The notes beneath the pieces are model-generated. The model was not told where the DNA came from, made no database searches, and worked only from the letters and a program-made list of their open reading frames with translations. A stretch of DNA of 64,000 nucleotides from Nageia nagi. Lineage: Eukaryota; Pinophyta. Both the position numbers and the translations under genes were made by a program. The DNA lies in the NCBI GenBank assembly GCA_050084985.1, contig JBITNC010000002.1, forward strand, positions 34,286,001-34,350,000. The letters run 5' to 3'. This document shows, piece by piece, positions 34,825 to 48,599 of the stretch. Within the stretch, counting starts at the first letter, position 1, and each line of letters opens with the position of its first letter.

Positions 34825-36585
34825 ATGTATATTTAATAAATCCTCATCACAAACATCATTAAAAAACCAATCTCAAATAAAAAATTCCTTATCCAAACTT
34901 TATTATTCCTTTAACTGGAATATATATCTTTGCATTTTATTATGCACTTTATGGATAGTTGATCATTCAAATTCAAATAATAGGAAACTTCAATTTTCCT
35001 CTACATAGCATATTCCTAGAGAAGTAGTTCTTTTACCTTCAGCATAGCTCTATAATAGTAGCAAGAAGGACTTTCTCTATCACCATGGTTTCAACTAATA
35101 ATAACAATTTTCCAACTAATCAATTCACCTCCAATATATAGTTGGATGCTTTGTTTACATAAACATCTACTCTCACTATTTCTCCATATACACAGGTCCT
35201 CCACACGTATCCAACTCTTTATAATTCCACCTAGTCTATCTCACATTGATCTCTAGACTTCTACAATATGACACTCTTCTTGTGGCCTTTTCATATCTCC
35301 ATTATCTCCCTAATATAGTTAGCATCCTTTATAGATAAATGTGTCTCTTCCAATCTTCCTCCTTACACTAGAAGGCTCATTCTACTTTGTAATACTCTTC
35401 TCAATAGCATAGGTTTGCCTTGCATTGGCACAACCTCTCTCCTTGATCAAATCTTTTCTTTATGTAGAGCTTCAAATGGCAACAAAATACCAATAGATAA
35501 ATTTACTTTTCTTAGCATCCTCAACACATTCATTAAATAGAGGGTAGTTCTCATCCCTTGTAAAAATCTTAGAGATAAACTTGGCATAGTATGGCAATCA
35601 ATGCATAATCATAGGTCCTTCGTAACTCTAATAATAGTTCAAGGAGGAGTCTTTAATAACTTAAATGCATTCACCAAATTTTAGCTATGCTATCATATTT
35701 GTAATCCCTTTATCATTAGCTTACATGTAACATATGTAATATAGTTTTCCACCTTGATGCCTTCCATCTCACTCGATAATTTCACATACAATCTTCCCCA
35801 CACATAGATCTAGCTTTTCATTCATTCATCAATCACTTTGTATTAAAACTTGGCCTATGCTTGCCTTCTCTTAATGATGATCCTCACATGTATGACCTTC
35901 AATATCTTAAGACTCCACATTATGCTGGTAAAGGAGTAATTCTTTATTATCTCCTTGAGGTACAACAAACTCTATTAGTTTCCTTTTTCTTCCATGCAAG
36001 ATTATTTCTTAATTAGCATTTAGTTGTAGTGTGTATATCTCTCTACACATAATCACTCCTTTTCTTCCATATGGGCCTTATCCTCTCTAACCTCTTCTAT
36101 GAATGAACTCTATTCTCCTTCAATAGGTAGTCTTCTCTCTATGCACAAATTTCTCTCATATTAGAACACAAATCTTTGAGATCTTAATTTAAAACCTAGT
36201 TTCTTCTTCATTTCTCCTCTAAAACATTTCAATTTATTTATTTCATCATTTATGTACATGGGATAGGCCTAAAAAAGGTTTGTTAGAAAGAAAAATAGTC
36301 ATTACAATATTTATTATGGAAAACAAAATTCATAAAATAATAATGATTACTTATTTTGTACTTCCTCTCATGATATGAAAGAAAAATCCATGGTAAAATT
36401 CTAGATAAGTTGTTTATAGTTTATTACCCCAAATTTGAAATCAATCACCCAATAATGCACACATGATTAAGATAAAAACATATTAAAGAAAGCTTTTCAA
36501 TAGTTTTTTCCTTGACATTTTATAGTATATTTCTTATAACCATTTCTTATTTTTATATCATCCCTCAGTTCTATCTCTTCATCAA
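34825..36585. other. Pyrimidine-rich stretch, no gene recognised
   Basis: Read on both strands without finding a domain. Rich in ctt/tcc on the plus strand; no repeats of note. Confidence 0.5.
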
Positions 36586-36589
36586 ATTA

Positions 36590-36900
36590 ATTACAAATGC
36601 TTATTTGCAATCATCATCAAGTCTGCAACCAAGGGTATCAAGAATATAATATCTATCTTCCTCAACTATCATAATGAAGAAATGCTCAGCACAACCAACA
36701 ATGTAGATTCTTGGTACATTTTATATTTCATCTCAAACCTTTTCAAATATTCTATCCTTTCAAATTTAAAGTTTTTCCATGATTCCCTTTATCTTAAATA
36801 GGACTTTTTTGAAGTTCATTAAGTCCATAGTCAAAGGTTTTAACTATTGATCTATAACTAAATCCAAATAAAAACAACCATCTTGAACTTTTTCTTTAAA
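36590..36900 (-). pseudogene. Possible Ulp1-like cysteine protease fragment
   Basis: The minus-strand translation contains DERGPSFKEKVQDGCFYLDL and, further on, RIYIVGCAEHFFIMIVEE then DRYYILDTLGCRLDDDC. A His followed by a hydrophobic strand, an acidic turn and an LD.LG strand is the His-Asp half of a C48 (Ulp1/SENP) protease; such domains travel in plant CACTA and MULE elements. The Cys half was not found. It lies downstream, on the same strand, of the DUF8039-like piece at 39237. Tentative. Confidence 0.3.
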
Positions 36901-37639
36901 GGATGGACCTCTTTCATCCTATTCCATTATTGGCATCCTTTTCATATTAATTCATCAAGTTTTCTTTTGTTAGGAAACTTATTAGGTTTTGTGCATAACC
37001 AATATGTAATGAGTATAGAACAAACTTAACAAGAACTTTCCCCTCCTCCAACTAGCTAGTCTATGATGCAAAATATAAATTAGTATGCATAGACCATTTC
37101 AAATCTATATTTATTAATTGAAATTATTCCCATGTGGCATTAACATATCCACTCATGACCTAAAAAAATATAGAATAAAATAAATAATTACCATATATGG
37201 ACTTAAATCAACAAAAGTAATGAAGAAGCATGTCAATGAAGGCAACCCAAAATATCACCTAATTTTTTCTTCTATTTTTTCATCTCGTGTGGTTTCTTCC
37301 CCTTGCTATGTCCAATTATTTCCATATAAAACATTATGAAGTGGGATCCTTAGTGTTAGATTATCATCTTCATGTGCATCTGCTTCCACTTCATCTTTCT
37401 TCTTCTCCACATCTTGTTTGACATTTTCTTAGGAGGAGCATAACAAATAAATAAACATAGGTAATAAAGTAGAAGATTATATCAAGCTATAAAATACATA
37501 TAAGAAATGGTACATACCACATGCCCTAATATTAATATAGAAAATAAGGTCCAAAATATTAGAAGGATGATAAAAAAATATTAAATATTCCCCTCCAAAA
37601 AAAACTATGAGCTACAAAGTTTGATTGAATTACAACACA

Positions 37640-37900
37640 CTTAAAACTAATAATAAAATATTATTACATTCTTATATGATCTAAAAGTACCAAGCATAAA
37701 CTTGCACACAACCAATTCAATTTTTATGGGCATCTTGGAAATGAAGTTCAAATCCTCCTCAAGAGAGCCTACATGACAAAGAAGGTAAACAAAACACATA
37801 TAATGATTCATCTTAGGAATAATGCAATAAGAGTCACTCATGCTATTAAAGCATTTATAAATCTCATCCACTAGACCTACATGGCCATAATATCTTATCT
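37640..37900 (-). pseudogene. PPR protein C-terminal fragment
   Basis: Minus strand: DEIYKCFNSMSDSYCIIPKM, HYMCFVYLLCHVGSLEEDLN and FISKMPIKIELVVCKFMLGT, then RSYKNV. This lines up with the end of plant PLS-class PPR proteins (yFnsMs..y.i.Pt.eHYaCmvDLLGRAG.leEA.nfi.kMPikPda.vW.aLLgacR.Hknve). The frame is open but cut at both ends. It sits between two pieces of a possible En/Spm-type gene set on the same strand, so it may be captured host sequence. Confidence 0.7.
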
Positions 37901-39236
37901 TTATGAAAAAAATAAAGAAGTGATTTTCTCATATATATTTCATGAGTCTCTCACCAGAGAATATCATCAAAGAAATGTTTAGTTCATGAACAATTCTCCA
38001 TTTAGATTCAATCAACTTATTTTAATTATTCTATTAAGAATGTAAAGCTCTATAAATTATTACAATCCTTTATAAACCCATTATTCAATCATTAGACTCT
38101 AAATATGCTACTTAGAAAAAGGACCATTTCATACACCTTATTCCATTATTATATATTCATTACCATTGTTTATATACATATTATTAAAAAAATTTAATTA
38201 AAATACCATGTTTCCCATTGTTCTTCAACTTCACAAGAGAATATAAAAAACATAACCTTAAAATGGATCTACATAATAATCATCACACATTATATACAAT
38301 AAAATAACAAAAATAAAATGCATAGAAAATTGTAGGATGGCAGATGATGGGATTCTCTATAGATATAGATGATGGGAGTCTCTGCATATTATTTTCATAT
38401 TATAACATATGTATCCATATAGATGCCTTACTCCATAATACTAAAAGATCTATATACACAAGATGATTAAAATATTTGCTTGTTGTAACTGAAATGCAAG
38501 TTAAATTTAAAAGTTAAATAAAAAAATAGACAAATGTATATCCTTGTATCTTTTTAATAGAAACATGTTGGAAAGTAATGAAAGGAATCCAAGGAAATAG
38601 TACCATAAGACATAGTATATCTCATCAGCTATGTTAGTCATTCAGGTGATAAATAATGCACTATCAATAAGATGATGACACATCCTAATGAAAGTATAAG
38701 GGGGGATCGATACATGAATTTTTACATCAAATCCATAATGATTCTCATTCATCTAGTTGAACCTAGAAACTATCATAAGTATATAAAGAATTACCGTATT
38801 ATGAGAAACTAAAGAAGGGGTAATAACAAGTTTCATTAAACATTGTAAAGAACATGATGAAGAGTTATCTTTGAAAGTTGTATGATTAAGAAGAAAATGG
38901 TTAATAATAACATAATAAAAATAACATGCTCGCCTAACTAAAAAAAAAATGTTGTGGTGATAACCTTCCTTCTTAGAGGTCATCTACATGTGGCTCTTCT
39001 TCCATGTCATCCTTCATCTCCTCCATTGCTATCAATATTCCTTCTCTAGTCCTATTCCTTTCATTTTTATGGTCATATTTATTTAGCTAAACATAAGAGA
39101 TAATGAATGGTTAAGAAAAAATTGAACACATCTTAATTGTCTAAATAATTATGGAGATCAAGTAAAAATATGAATTTTACTCCTTTGAAGTTTATCTCAC
39201 TTACACATCAAAACCTAGCATATCACCATTAGGTTG

Positions 39237-39491
39237 CTATAAATTGTTATCCCATATCATAAAATCCCAAATCCATTCTTCCATTACATCAACATATCCA
39301 TTGGGAATGGGTAGCCTATAATCACTAATACGATAAACTATCACTTCTATCAAAATATGATCATACCCGATAGTGATACCATGATACTTGCTAGTAGGAT
39401 CATCATTGTGCACTATCTTAGACTCCACTATCATACCATCAAGATTGAGTAAATGCATATTTTGATTCTTTCTAATATCATTTCTACCCAA
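39237..39491 (-). pseudogene. DUF8039-like domain fragment (En/Spm-associated)
   Basis: An 84-codon frame: VESKIVHNDDPTSKYHGITI, GYDHILIEVIVYRI, YRLPIPNGYVDVMEEWIWDF and MIWDNNL. The layout 'va.g.v...dp...vhg...g....v.Ve.v......lp.P......v.......f..Wp..l' resembles the domain found in plant Ptta/En/Spm transposon-associated proteins. It would not be the catalytic part. The start Met may be incidental; the flanks are decayed. Moderate confidence from pattern only. Confidence 0.45.
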
Positions 39492-40859
39492 TAAAATTTG
39501 TAAACAATCACAATCTCATGCTTTTGAGTTCATTAAGTGAGTTTATAATTAAAAAATCTAATTGCACTTAATACCAAGTAGAATTAAAAAGAATTAGTTA
39601 ACTCATTTTCATCCTCTTTTAACTCTTCAAGATCCAGAATTGATGATCATTGAATATCATGAAAATCCTATAAGAGAATACATCATCCTAATTATAGAAA
39701 AATAATAGAATCAAATCTCAAGTGGATAGAAGAACTATTGAAACTTAGAAAGCTAGAAGAAACACTAGTACTGGATCATTTTCTTGTTCATGAAGAAGCT
39801 AAAACTGTGAATAATCACCATTATTTGCTCCATAATTTTGAGAATCCTGTAAGAGAATAACAATTTTGAATAAATTATTATTGTTAATTAGAAGGTCTAA
39901 AAAATTATGTACTTAAGATAAATGTGAATGAATTCAATTTGAATGATAATCACATTCAGTGAGTAAAACTTTTTTGATGTGCAAGACATAAATTTTGATA
40001 TACTTTACTTTAGTTAAAAAATACTTGTTAATTTTTGAGCTAGTTACTAGTTTTGTTTGACTATGGTAATCCATGAAAAATTCTATCATTTAGTTTCATA
40101 CTTAAAAATTTCAATGAACTAGGAATGAGTTTGTAACCCTATAAAGATGAGGTTTGTCATTTTTCATTTTTGTTTGAATGGTTTAAGCTTTTTTTGAAGT
40201 TTGTTTAGCTATTCAATTTTATGCTAATGGAAACGAAAGTGAAAGAGACAACATTAAGATTAAATAGTTCATTTTTTAGTCTTTTTTAAAATTTAAATGT
40301 ATGTTCAAAAGAGTATAACTAATACAAATAGAACTCCTAAATGTTTTTTTGAATGCTCCATAAGAATTAGGAATAACAATTTATTGTAGCTAAGTAGAGG
40401 GTCTATTCATAGAATTTATTCAAACTTACCTCTTCATGGTGAAACACTTGTACTAGATCATTTGCTTGGTGATGAAAACAATCCCCATTATTTTCTCTAC
40501 AACTTTCAAATTCCTATAAGAGAATAACATGGAGTAGGAGTAATTAATTTAATTATTTTAATAAGAACCAAATACCTCAACATACCCCCTTGGTCAAAGT
40601 ATCCTTCACACTCAAAGTAACACATTCCTTTTTGAATTCACGTTTCTTATGAGACAATATTATAATATTTCTTCTTTCATCATTGTCATATTATTGAATC
40701 TCTTTGTCCATTTTTTGCTTTTATTGGTCTAACAAAGTTTTCTTATCACTAACAAAATTCTCATAGCAATGGCTTCCTACCACTTTATAAGTTTTAGTAT
40801 TAAGTTATCTCTTAAGCAATTTTTTTTGTATATTTCTTTTCATGATTTTTTAGGGTATA

Positions 40860-41120
40860 AGTGGATGGCTTACAGATTCTACTGGATAAGATATTGCTTT
40901 TTGGTAGAGAAGTAATTGATGCAACACCCTTATGTTCTTAAACTTTATGCTTGTTTAACCTCTTACAATAAGTACATCACTTTCCATTTAAAATTTCATA
41001 ATTATCAAGTAAGCAAAAGTATTGTATCCTATTAGCCTTCCTAGTAGCTAACCATTCTCCTTCCACACCCATTACATAAAGGTTTCTACTGTTAGGGATC
41101 TTGTGAAAGCTCCTAAATTC
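40860..41120 (-). pseudogene. Unrecognised protein fragment with CX2C motif
   Basis: The minus strand reads EEFRSFHKIPNSRNLYVMGV, EGEWLATRKANRI, QYFCLLDNYEIL, then after a stop CTYCKRLNKHKV. It is clearly protein-like rather than random, and looks like the N-terminal part of a transposon-linked gene upstream of the DUF8039-like piece, but I cannot name the family. Confidence 0.35.
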
Positions 41121-41124
41121 CTCA

Positions 41125-43480
41125 CTAGTAAGTTATATGTGACCTTTATTATTTTTTTGTAATGAATAATATAAGAATAACTATTTTTCCCATTGATTCA
41201 CAATAAAACAACAATATATACATGTAGTGTCTGTATAAAAAACTAGAAAATCAAATATGTAGAATTTAGAACATACCATTGTGAGCTATGATTTTAAATA
41301 ATATACTTCAAAAAAGTAATATGGATGAGTGTAGAATCTCTACAATTCAAAAAAATGATTCAAAAAGCATAATTGATTTAGTGTTTTCCCTTCAAATTAC
41401 CCTTTTCTTTCCTACATGATTCAACAAAATTTCAATAGCATTTCCATCATAAAATAGTCTTTTCAAAATTTTACACAATGGGAAATAAATAGATAGCTTA
41501 GCTATCATTATACTATTTAAATATAAATAAGTAGATTATAATTAATTCAAAACTATCTTACTTATTTCAAAACATAAATTTAAACAAGTTTGCAAACTTT
41601 AGCAATTTTTACAAAAAAGAGCAACTTTGAAATTTTTTCAACTTAACAAGTTTATTGAAAATTTTGATAAATCATACTAATTGGATAATACAACCTTGTA
41701 TCAATATCTTTTCAAAATATTTTTTTCATTTCAAGTTAACCCTTTTGACTAGTTGTAACATTCTTGGTAGTTTTTGCAATTTTCGCTTGTTGGCAATTTT
41801 TGCAGTTTTTCCCAATGTTAAATTTTTTTGTTCCAATATGTTCAACCTATTTAATGCTTTCTATAGGTTTACATAATAGTTTAATTTTCCCATATACTAT
41901 TCATTTTTAGCTATGGAAAAGTTTTTACAATTTTGTACACTTATACAACTTTTCTCAAAACTAACATTTTTTGTAATGTTTTGCACAACTTATCAATTTT
42001 TTTAATTAATACAATTTTAACAACTTCATGGTTGTATTACAATAGTTTTAACCCATGAAATACACATACTTTATATGGATGAGATAGTAACAATAACAAC
42101 ATATGTAGAGTTAACTTCTCATATAGTTGGGTTAGTAGCAATGACAATGTATGCAATGATAACAACTTTTGCAACTATAATGGTACAACAATTTAACATA
42201 TACATGAACACCAAATTTTACAATTTAAATGACATAAAAATGTAACATATACATGAACAACAACTTTTACAATTGTATTCAACACAACAATGTAAAATAT
42301 GCAAGGCTAACGATTTTCTTTAGTTGTGCTTTGAATAATATTTGTATATGTAAGGACAATAATTTTTACAAATTGTAAGAACTCAAAAATATCAATATAT
42401 ACAAAGTAGTAATTAGTTCATTTTTTGTAATGACACAACAAGATTAACATATGCTAACATAGTAACTATCACAATTGTATTTGGTACAACAAAATGGACA
42501 TGTGTATGAACAAAAAATTTACTAGTTGTAATGATAGTTTTATAAGGTGTTTTAAGGTAATACATATTTTTGACACAATGAATTTCAATACAATACAAGA
42601 TATTTTTTTGCACCAAAGAGACATAATATTAATTAGAACAAATTTATAGGCAACCTTCATTACTTTTCCTACCAATAAAACTTGATGCTTCTATTTATAC
42701 TTGTTTGTTTAGTGAATGTAAAATTCATAACAAGATGGGGCTTAGAATCCATAAATAAATAATTGGATGTAGGTTTCTTTCACATACAATTATGATAACA
42801 AACTCTTAAATATGTAAACACATGGACTATTATGATTCTAGTATATGTAAAAAATAGATTTTTTGAAAAAGGCTCTAGAGAGTTTTAATCATTTGCAATT
42901 GTCATGTGTAAAGCCAAGCTCTATAACCTTTGCCATCATTCTTCTAGCATGTGCCATTATTGAATGTTATGGTTGTTAATTCCATAATTTACATGCATAT
43001 AAACTATGAAATAATACATAAGGCCCAAAAATTTTACACTCCCAAATAATTATACTTGCATTGTTAAACTTCTTGGTCATACAAGCTAACTTAAGGAAGC
43101 TTTGAACTTCATTATCAAGATGCCCATAAAACCTAAATCATATATATTGATATATTTTATTAATGCTTGTAGATAACATAATAATGTAGGAATTGGGGAT
43201 TTCATGATAAGAATCCTTTTTTGTTGGAGCTAATATAAGGATTTTTTATATTTAAATATTTCAAATATCTCAACATCAAATATATCACCATTTAGCCTAA
43301 CATTTATAAGAATAAAAATATTATGGGTTGAATCACCAATATTTTAATTTTTTTTAATATAAATAATTTCAAATATCCACCTATATCTCCTATATTTTTG
43401 CAATAAATCTCCTTCAAATTAAAACTAATTTACTATTTATATGTAAAATAACCAATAATACATATATAAAGTTTATGAGA
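41125..43480. repeat. AT-rich, diverged short tandem repeats
   Basis: No gene. At about 42040-42540 a phrase 'aacatatacatgaaca.caa.ttttacaatt' recurs every 45-60 bases in degraded form (clear at 42197 and 42244). Confidence 0.4.
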
Positions 43481-43589
43481 TTCGGTCAGATATACCTACA
43501 TTTCAACTTTTCAAGTTCACTTAGATGCTTAACACCTAAAGATTACATATTTTAGTCACCTAAAGGTTGCATATTCTTGAAAACTAAGA

Positions 43590-44008
43590 ATTTTATGATC
43601 ATCCTTGAGGGATCATAGATGCTCATCTATAAGGGATTACAGATGCTCATTGGTTAGGGTATTTCAAATGACTATCATGTAAGGATTTTATATGCTCATC
43701 ATTAGGGTATTTTAGAAATTTATACACTCATAATTATTGGATTATATATGCTTGTCACTAAGGGATTACATATTCTCATCACTAAGGGATTGCATATGCT
43801 CATCTCAAAGGAATAAAAAATGATCATCCCTAAGGGATTGCAGACACTCATTCCTAAGGTATTACAAACTTTCATCATTGAGGGATTACAAATGATCATC
43901 CTTAAGGTATTGAAAATGCTCATCCCTAAGGGATTGTAGATGTTATTCCCCTAGGGATTATAGATGCTTATCCTTAAGGGATTGTAGACACTCATCTCTA
44001 AGGGATGG
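43590..44008. repeat. 24-bp minisatellite, about 16 degenerate units
   Basis: Consensus ctcatccctaagggattacagatg. The best units lie between 43750 and 44005 (tcactaagggattacat, tccctaagggattgcaga, tccctaagggattgtaga). The 67-codon frame at 43720-43923 is the translated repeat (SICNPL.M), not a gene. Confidence 0.85.
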
Positions 44009-44009
44009 C

Positions 44010-45549
44010 ACTTAGTGGGAAAGGTAAGGAAAAGAAGTATGATAATCGACCTACAAATAAGATTATTGGAAAATATTTTACACCTAGAGAGACATCAAAA
44101 TCTTGTGATATGATAGTTAAAGGTTCTCTTCCACAATCCTTTATTATTTTTCTTTTACATATCAATAGTTAAATTTTTCATGAGTCATCATATGAATAGA
44201 AATATATTTGTATGTAGAAAACTCTATTGATCCTAATATGCCACCACTTGAAGATATTTTTAATGATGACATGCATCATACACTTGAGGTGGGTGTTACA
44301 ACTGCTCACATTCTCATAGAAATTTATAATATCATACTTGATAAAGAAACTAAAAGTTAGTAAAAATGAAATCTATAAGAAGTGCTTCTCATAAATCTAA
44401 TAAAAAATAAAGTTGTTGATTTATTGGTAGATCATTTAAGGAAGAATGATCATTATGATTTTTGTTTACTATCTTAGTGATTCTTGAGAATGATGATCAA
44501 CCAACATAATGTAAATGTGATATTTATATATGGAAATTAGGAAGGGAACATAAGATGTAGCTTAAAATTGACACAATTGAAAAACATTGTGGAAAGGCAT
44601 ATGTGAAAATAATAGATCTAGATAGAACACTAAGAAAAGTTTAAATTGTAAAGAATGAGACTAAATATTTTTATAATAAATATGAAATTGAATATAATAA
44701 AATGATGGAAGAAAAAAAAATTATAAACAAACAAGCACCACTATTACAGCACAATACAAAAAAGCAAAATATAAAACTTTAGTTTCAAAAATTTTATAAT
44801 TTGTTGTTATATTTTAACTTCTTAAATAAGGTATACCAATAACAAATTTTTTTGATCATAAAACACTTTTTGATTTAGCATGTGTGAAACACCTTTCGAG
44901 TTCTTATTCATTTGATGGAAGTGATTGGAAAATGGTGAAATATCTTGCATTGGTGGAAAGAGAAGATTTGAAAAGAAATGTTAAAAATAGAAAATTCATT
45001 TCTTTATCCATTGATGAGGTAACTATAGTAGATAGCACATGTTAGGTTTGCATACATATTTACACATTCATAGAATATATTATACAACTACATTTGTTAA
45101 CAATACATATAATGAAAGAAGCTTGTAACTCAAAAAACCTTTACAATCTTTTTGTAAATAGTTTAAAAGAAATTGCTAATATGGATGATGAAAAAGTTGT
45201 AAGAAAGATAATATGTGTAGGTATAGATGGTGATTTATTAATGCAAGGGAATAGAAATGGACTTTCTATCTAATTTCAAACACCTATTGCTTCATACATG
45301 ATACATATTCATTGTATGGCTCATAGATTGAACCCTGCATACAAGATAGTAGCAACACATACTTTTGTATCCAAAGTAGTGGAATCAATAGATGAGGTAT
45401 ATGCATACTTTTCAAAAAGCTCTAAAAAGAATTTTGAATTCCAACAATTTGCACTAAAAAAATCTAATGGAAAAAGAATGTTAAAATGTATGGATATTAG
45501 ATGGATTTCAATGTTTAAATTGAAAGAAATTTTATTTCAAAAATATTGA
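44010..45549 (+). pseudogene. ZNF862-like hAT transposase-derived pseudogene
   Basis: Plus strand. An N-terminal basic part (SGKGKEKKYDNRP, IGKYFTPRETS) is followed by a zinc-finger-like block (CKCDIYIWKLGREHKM then IEKHCGKAY, about 44515-44605), then LACVKHLSSSYSFDGSDWKM, FISLSIDEVTIVDSTC, NSKNLYNLFVNSLKEIANMD, RKIICVGIDGDLLMQGNRNG and, open from 45298, IHCMAHRLNPAYKIV, EVYAYFSKSSKKNFEFQQFA and DIRWISMFKLKEIL. The order DEvt.., DG...MqG..nG, ihCmaHr.nLa and DtRWiSm is that of ZNF862/KRBA2-like proteins derived from hAT transposases. About five in-frame stops and some shifts. The C-terminal hAT dimerisation domain was not found. Confidence 0.75.
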
Positions 45550-48500
45550 TTTTTGATAGGTTTTTTCCATCAAAATAGAATATATATTGATAGAGAAAAA
45601 TAATTGGTGTATCATGTAGTAGAATTTGAAACATTATTAATATTACATGGAATGATAAGAAAATGATAGCATATGAGGAAAATAAATGTTAGAAATCTAA
45701 GGGCCTTTGGATGCCCACTTTGCAATATCTAAAATATTGTTTGCATATGATAAGAAAATGATAGCAAGATAAAAATGGGGATATGGTTTAGATATTTTTC
45801 CTTTTTATGAAGTACCCAAAACATCAAATGATCTAAAAAATAAATATTTATAGAGGTTTTTAAGCTTTAGGTCCTTAATACCATAGAGCCAAGCAAGATG
45901 TGATTTACTTACTTGTAAACCACCAAGTCTTGAGTCAATAAAGAACTTGAAAATAGCTCAATGCCTATAATGGAAGCTAACATAAAACCCAAAATAATTT
46001 TTATAATGATTTAAACAAATTGAACTATTTTAGCCTAAGTCTACAAGAGACTAGCCTAGAAAAATAAAGTGCAACCATGCACAAGTGGGTTAGAAAATGA
46101 CCAAAATGAAGTGATTTGATTCTCTTAAGTGACATCTTATGCCTAAAAAAATACTTGAAACAATGTTAGTACCAATCAAAATAAAAATCACATGATTTTA
46201 CCCAACATTCCTTTACAAGATGAGGATAAGAATCATTTTTTTCCTTAGAAGTGATGGGTTGAGCTCACTTGGAAGGTACAAGCTGCAAACATTCGTGCAC
46301 ATAGTGGAGAGAAGGATGAACATGAAAGAACTCATGAGCTATTCATTGGTGATATTGTGAAATGATTTTAAAATCATATTTTTATTTTGATAGTGATCAA
46401 TTGGTGGGCCACTTATGGTTTTAATCCTAACTAGTTAGCAATTCCCCTAACTAGTTAGCCGATTAGGGTTAGGGTTGAACAAATGGTAACAAAGGGATAA
46501 GTAACCAAAATCAATCATGTGAACACTATAGAGTTGGGTTGATGGGTTGATAGCATCATGATGAAATGCAAGGTAGGGAAAATTATCATGAATTTCCTAT
46601 ATTAGGTGAATGAACAATTTTTAGGTATTTACATATTCCCCTTTTCATGTTAATTTTTACAAGATACGAAATGAAATTTCATGAGATGCAAAATATGATA
46701 TACAAACATGTGAAATTTGTGCAATGTGATGTTGATGTATTCTATGATGATAGGATCAACATAGTCATATTGAAGGTACATATGGATATAACACCTTGTG
46801 ATGCTAACACTATCATGTCATAACCAATCTACACTTCAATATAATGGGCTATAATACAAATAACATAGTTGTATGAAGGAGTACCTATTTCTATAATAGC
46901 TCATGATGCCAACACTATTGTATCATAACCAATTGCTACTCAATAAGATAAGATATGATATTGATGTAGTCATGGTAATAAAGATGCTAAAAATCAATTA
47001 TCATAAAATAGAACTAAAAATATAGTATATAATGATGCACCATAATCATATTGAAAGGATGCAATCACATAAAGAAACTAAGGAACAAAAGAAACTAATA
47101 TTTGCATTTCCCTAGTTGCTAAAGGGTAGAATAATATTTTTTTACCCCAACATTTGAATGATCAATGATTTTACTTTACTCTAGCAGTTAAAGGGTAAAA
47201 ATCATAATGATATAATCATATCAACTAGAGGCTCGTAGACCTACCAAGCATTTGTTTGTAGCATGCAAGCATGCATCACCTAAAAAAAATATCATGCTAA
47301 ATAGTAAATGATAAATATTTTTAAATGATAAAAATGATAACCAAAAATGCAATATGGGAATGCCAATTTTACAAGAAATTTATCACACCTATGGGGGCTC
47401 ATGATTGGGCGATGATGATTAGGAATATAAAAAAGATGGATGATTATGTTCCCTATAAACATAAAAATGGGATGAGGTCTAGAAAAGGGCCATAATCATC
47501 TTTCCAATCAAGGAGTGACAAAGGTTAAGTGGATTGATCAGAAGAAGGGGAAAATGATAGAATCAAAATAAACTAGTCTGCTGTAGGCTGACTAGGTCTA
47601 ACCAGTGGGATGACTAAGAGGATTGATCAACCAAATGAATAAAAATTGATTGATCAAAATGGAAATGGGATAAAAAAATCAATTCCATTTTTTCATTTAC
47701 ACACCTATCATTGATGGACTTGAGCTCTATCCAAGAGAAGATTTTATCACTTTCATGAGTTAGAGATGGACTTGGATTGATGAGGAGAGATGGCACCTAT
47801 CATGGGAGTATGAAAGGACTCACCACATGGCCCACTTGGAGGAGGATATGATCACCTACATAATTAGGTATTTAGCTAAAAAACTTATCCATTTTCAATT
47901 TTGGAAGTGTAGTTAATTACCTTACATCTAGTTTAATAGAGAAAATGAACTATGTTTTGAATTTTAGTTGTTAAATTTAGCTCAAAATGGATAAAACTAT
48001 AAGGTAAAATCAAAAACCATAGGGCATTAAATTTTTAACAAAATACTAGACGAAATTAGGAAAAATTATAGCAAAAATGATCATAAGTAATTTCAAAATA
48101 TTTTAGCTTATTTAGATTTTTAATTTTGTGCTTAGTTTTTTAATATTTTGTAAGTTTTGAAGCTTGAGACCATGGGTTTTAGCACCCCTATTTGGCTTTA
48201 TTAGCTGGTGGGGTGTATATTGTTACTAATTTAGGGGCCAATTGGCACCCCATGTGTTAAGCACTAGCTAGGTTGACATAGGATTGGTGAAATGGTTAGC
48301 CAATTCTCCAACTAATCTACCAACCAATCTGCAAGGAATTGGGTATGGAATCCTAATTGACATGTTACAAATTGATTAGATAAATTATGTAAAATGGATA
48401 AAATTTAGAAAATGAAATGATGAAATTTAATAAAGAAGGTAAGAACCAAACATGACATTAGAGACTAAACTAGCTAACATGATGTAGGATAAATCACAAA

Positions 48501-48595
48501 ATAAAGACTAACTTAAGATCAAGAGGATTAACTTAACAAAATATAGACACATTGATTTTGATTAGGAAGACTAACATGATAGTTGCTTCAAATGG
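45550..48595. other. No gene recognised; local repeats
   Basis: Contains a two-unit repeat (about 115 bases; gatgc.aacactat..tatcataacca at about 46800 and 46908) and short duplications such as aagaaaatgatagca at 45658 and 45757. The 3' LTR of element D would be expected in or left of this region, but its partner lies outside the window and no boundary can be set. Confidence 0.45.
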
Positions 48596-48599
48596 TGCT

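Noticed and set aside
43720-43923. 67-codon frame with repeated SICNPL
   Set aside because: Translation of the 24-bp minisatellite.
46463-46476. ttagggttagggtt telomere-like motif
   Set aside because: Only two units and lacking the plant TTTAGGG form; not an interstitial telomere array.
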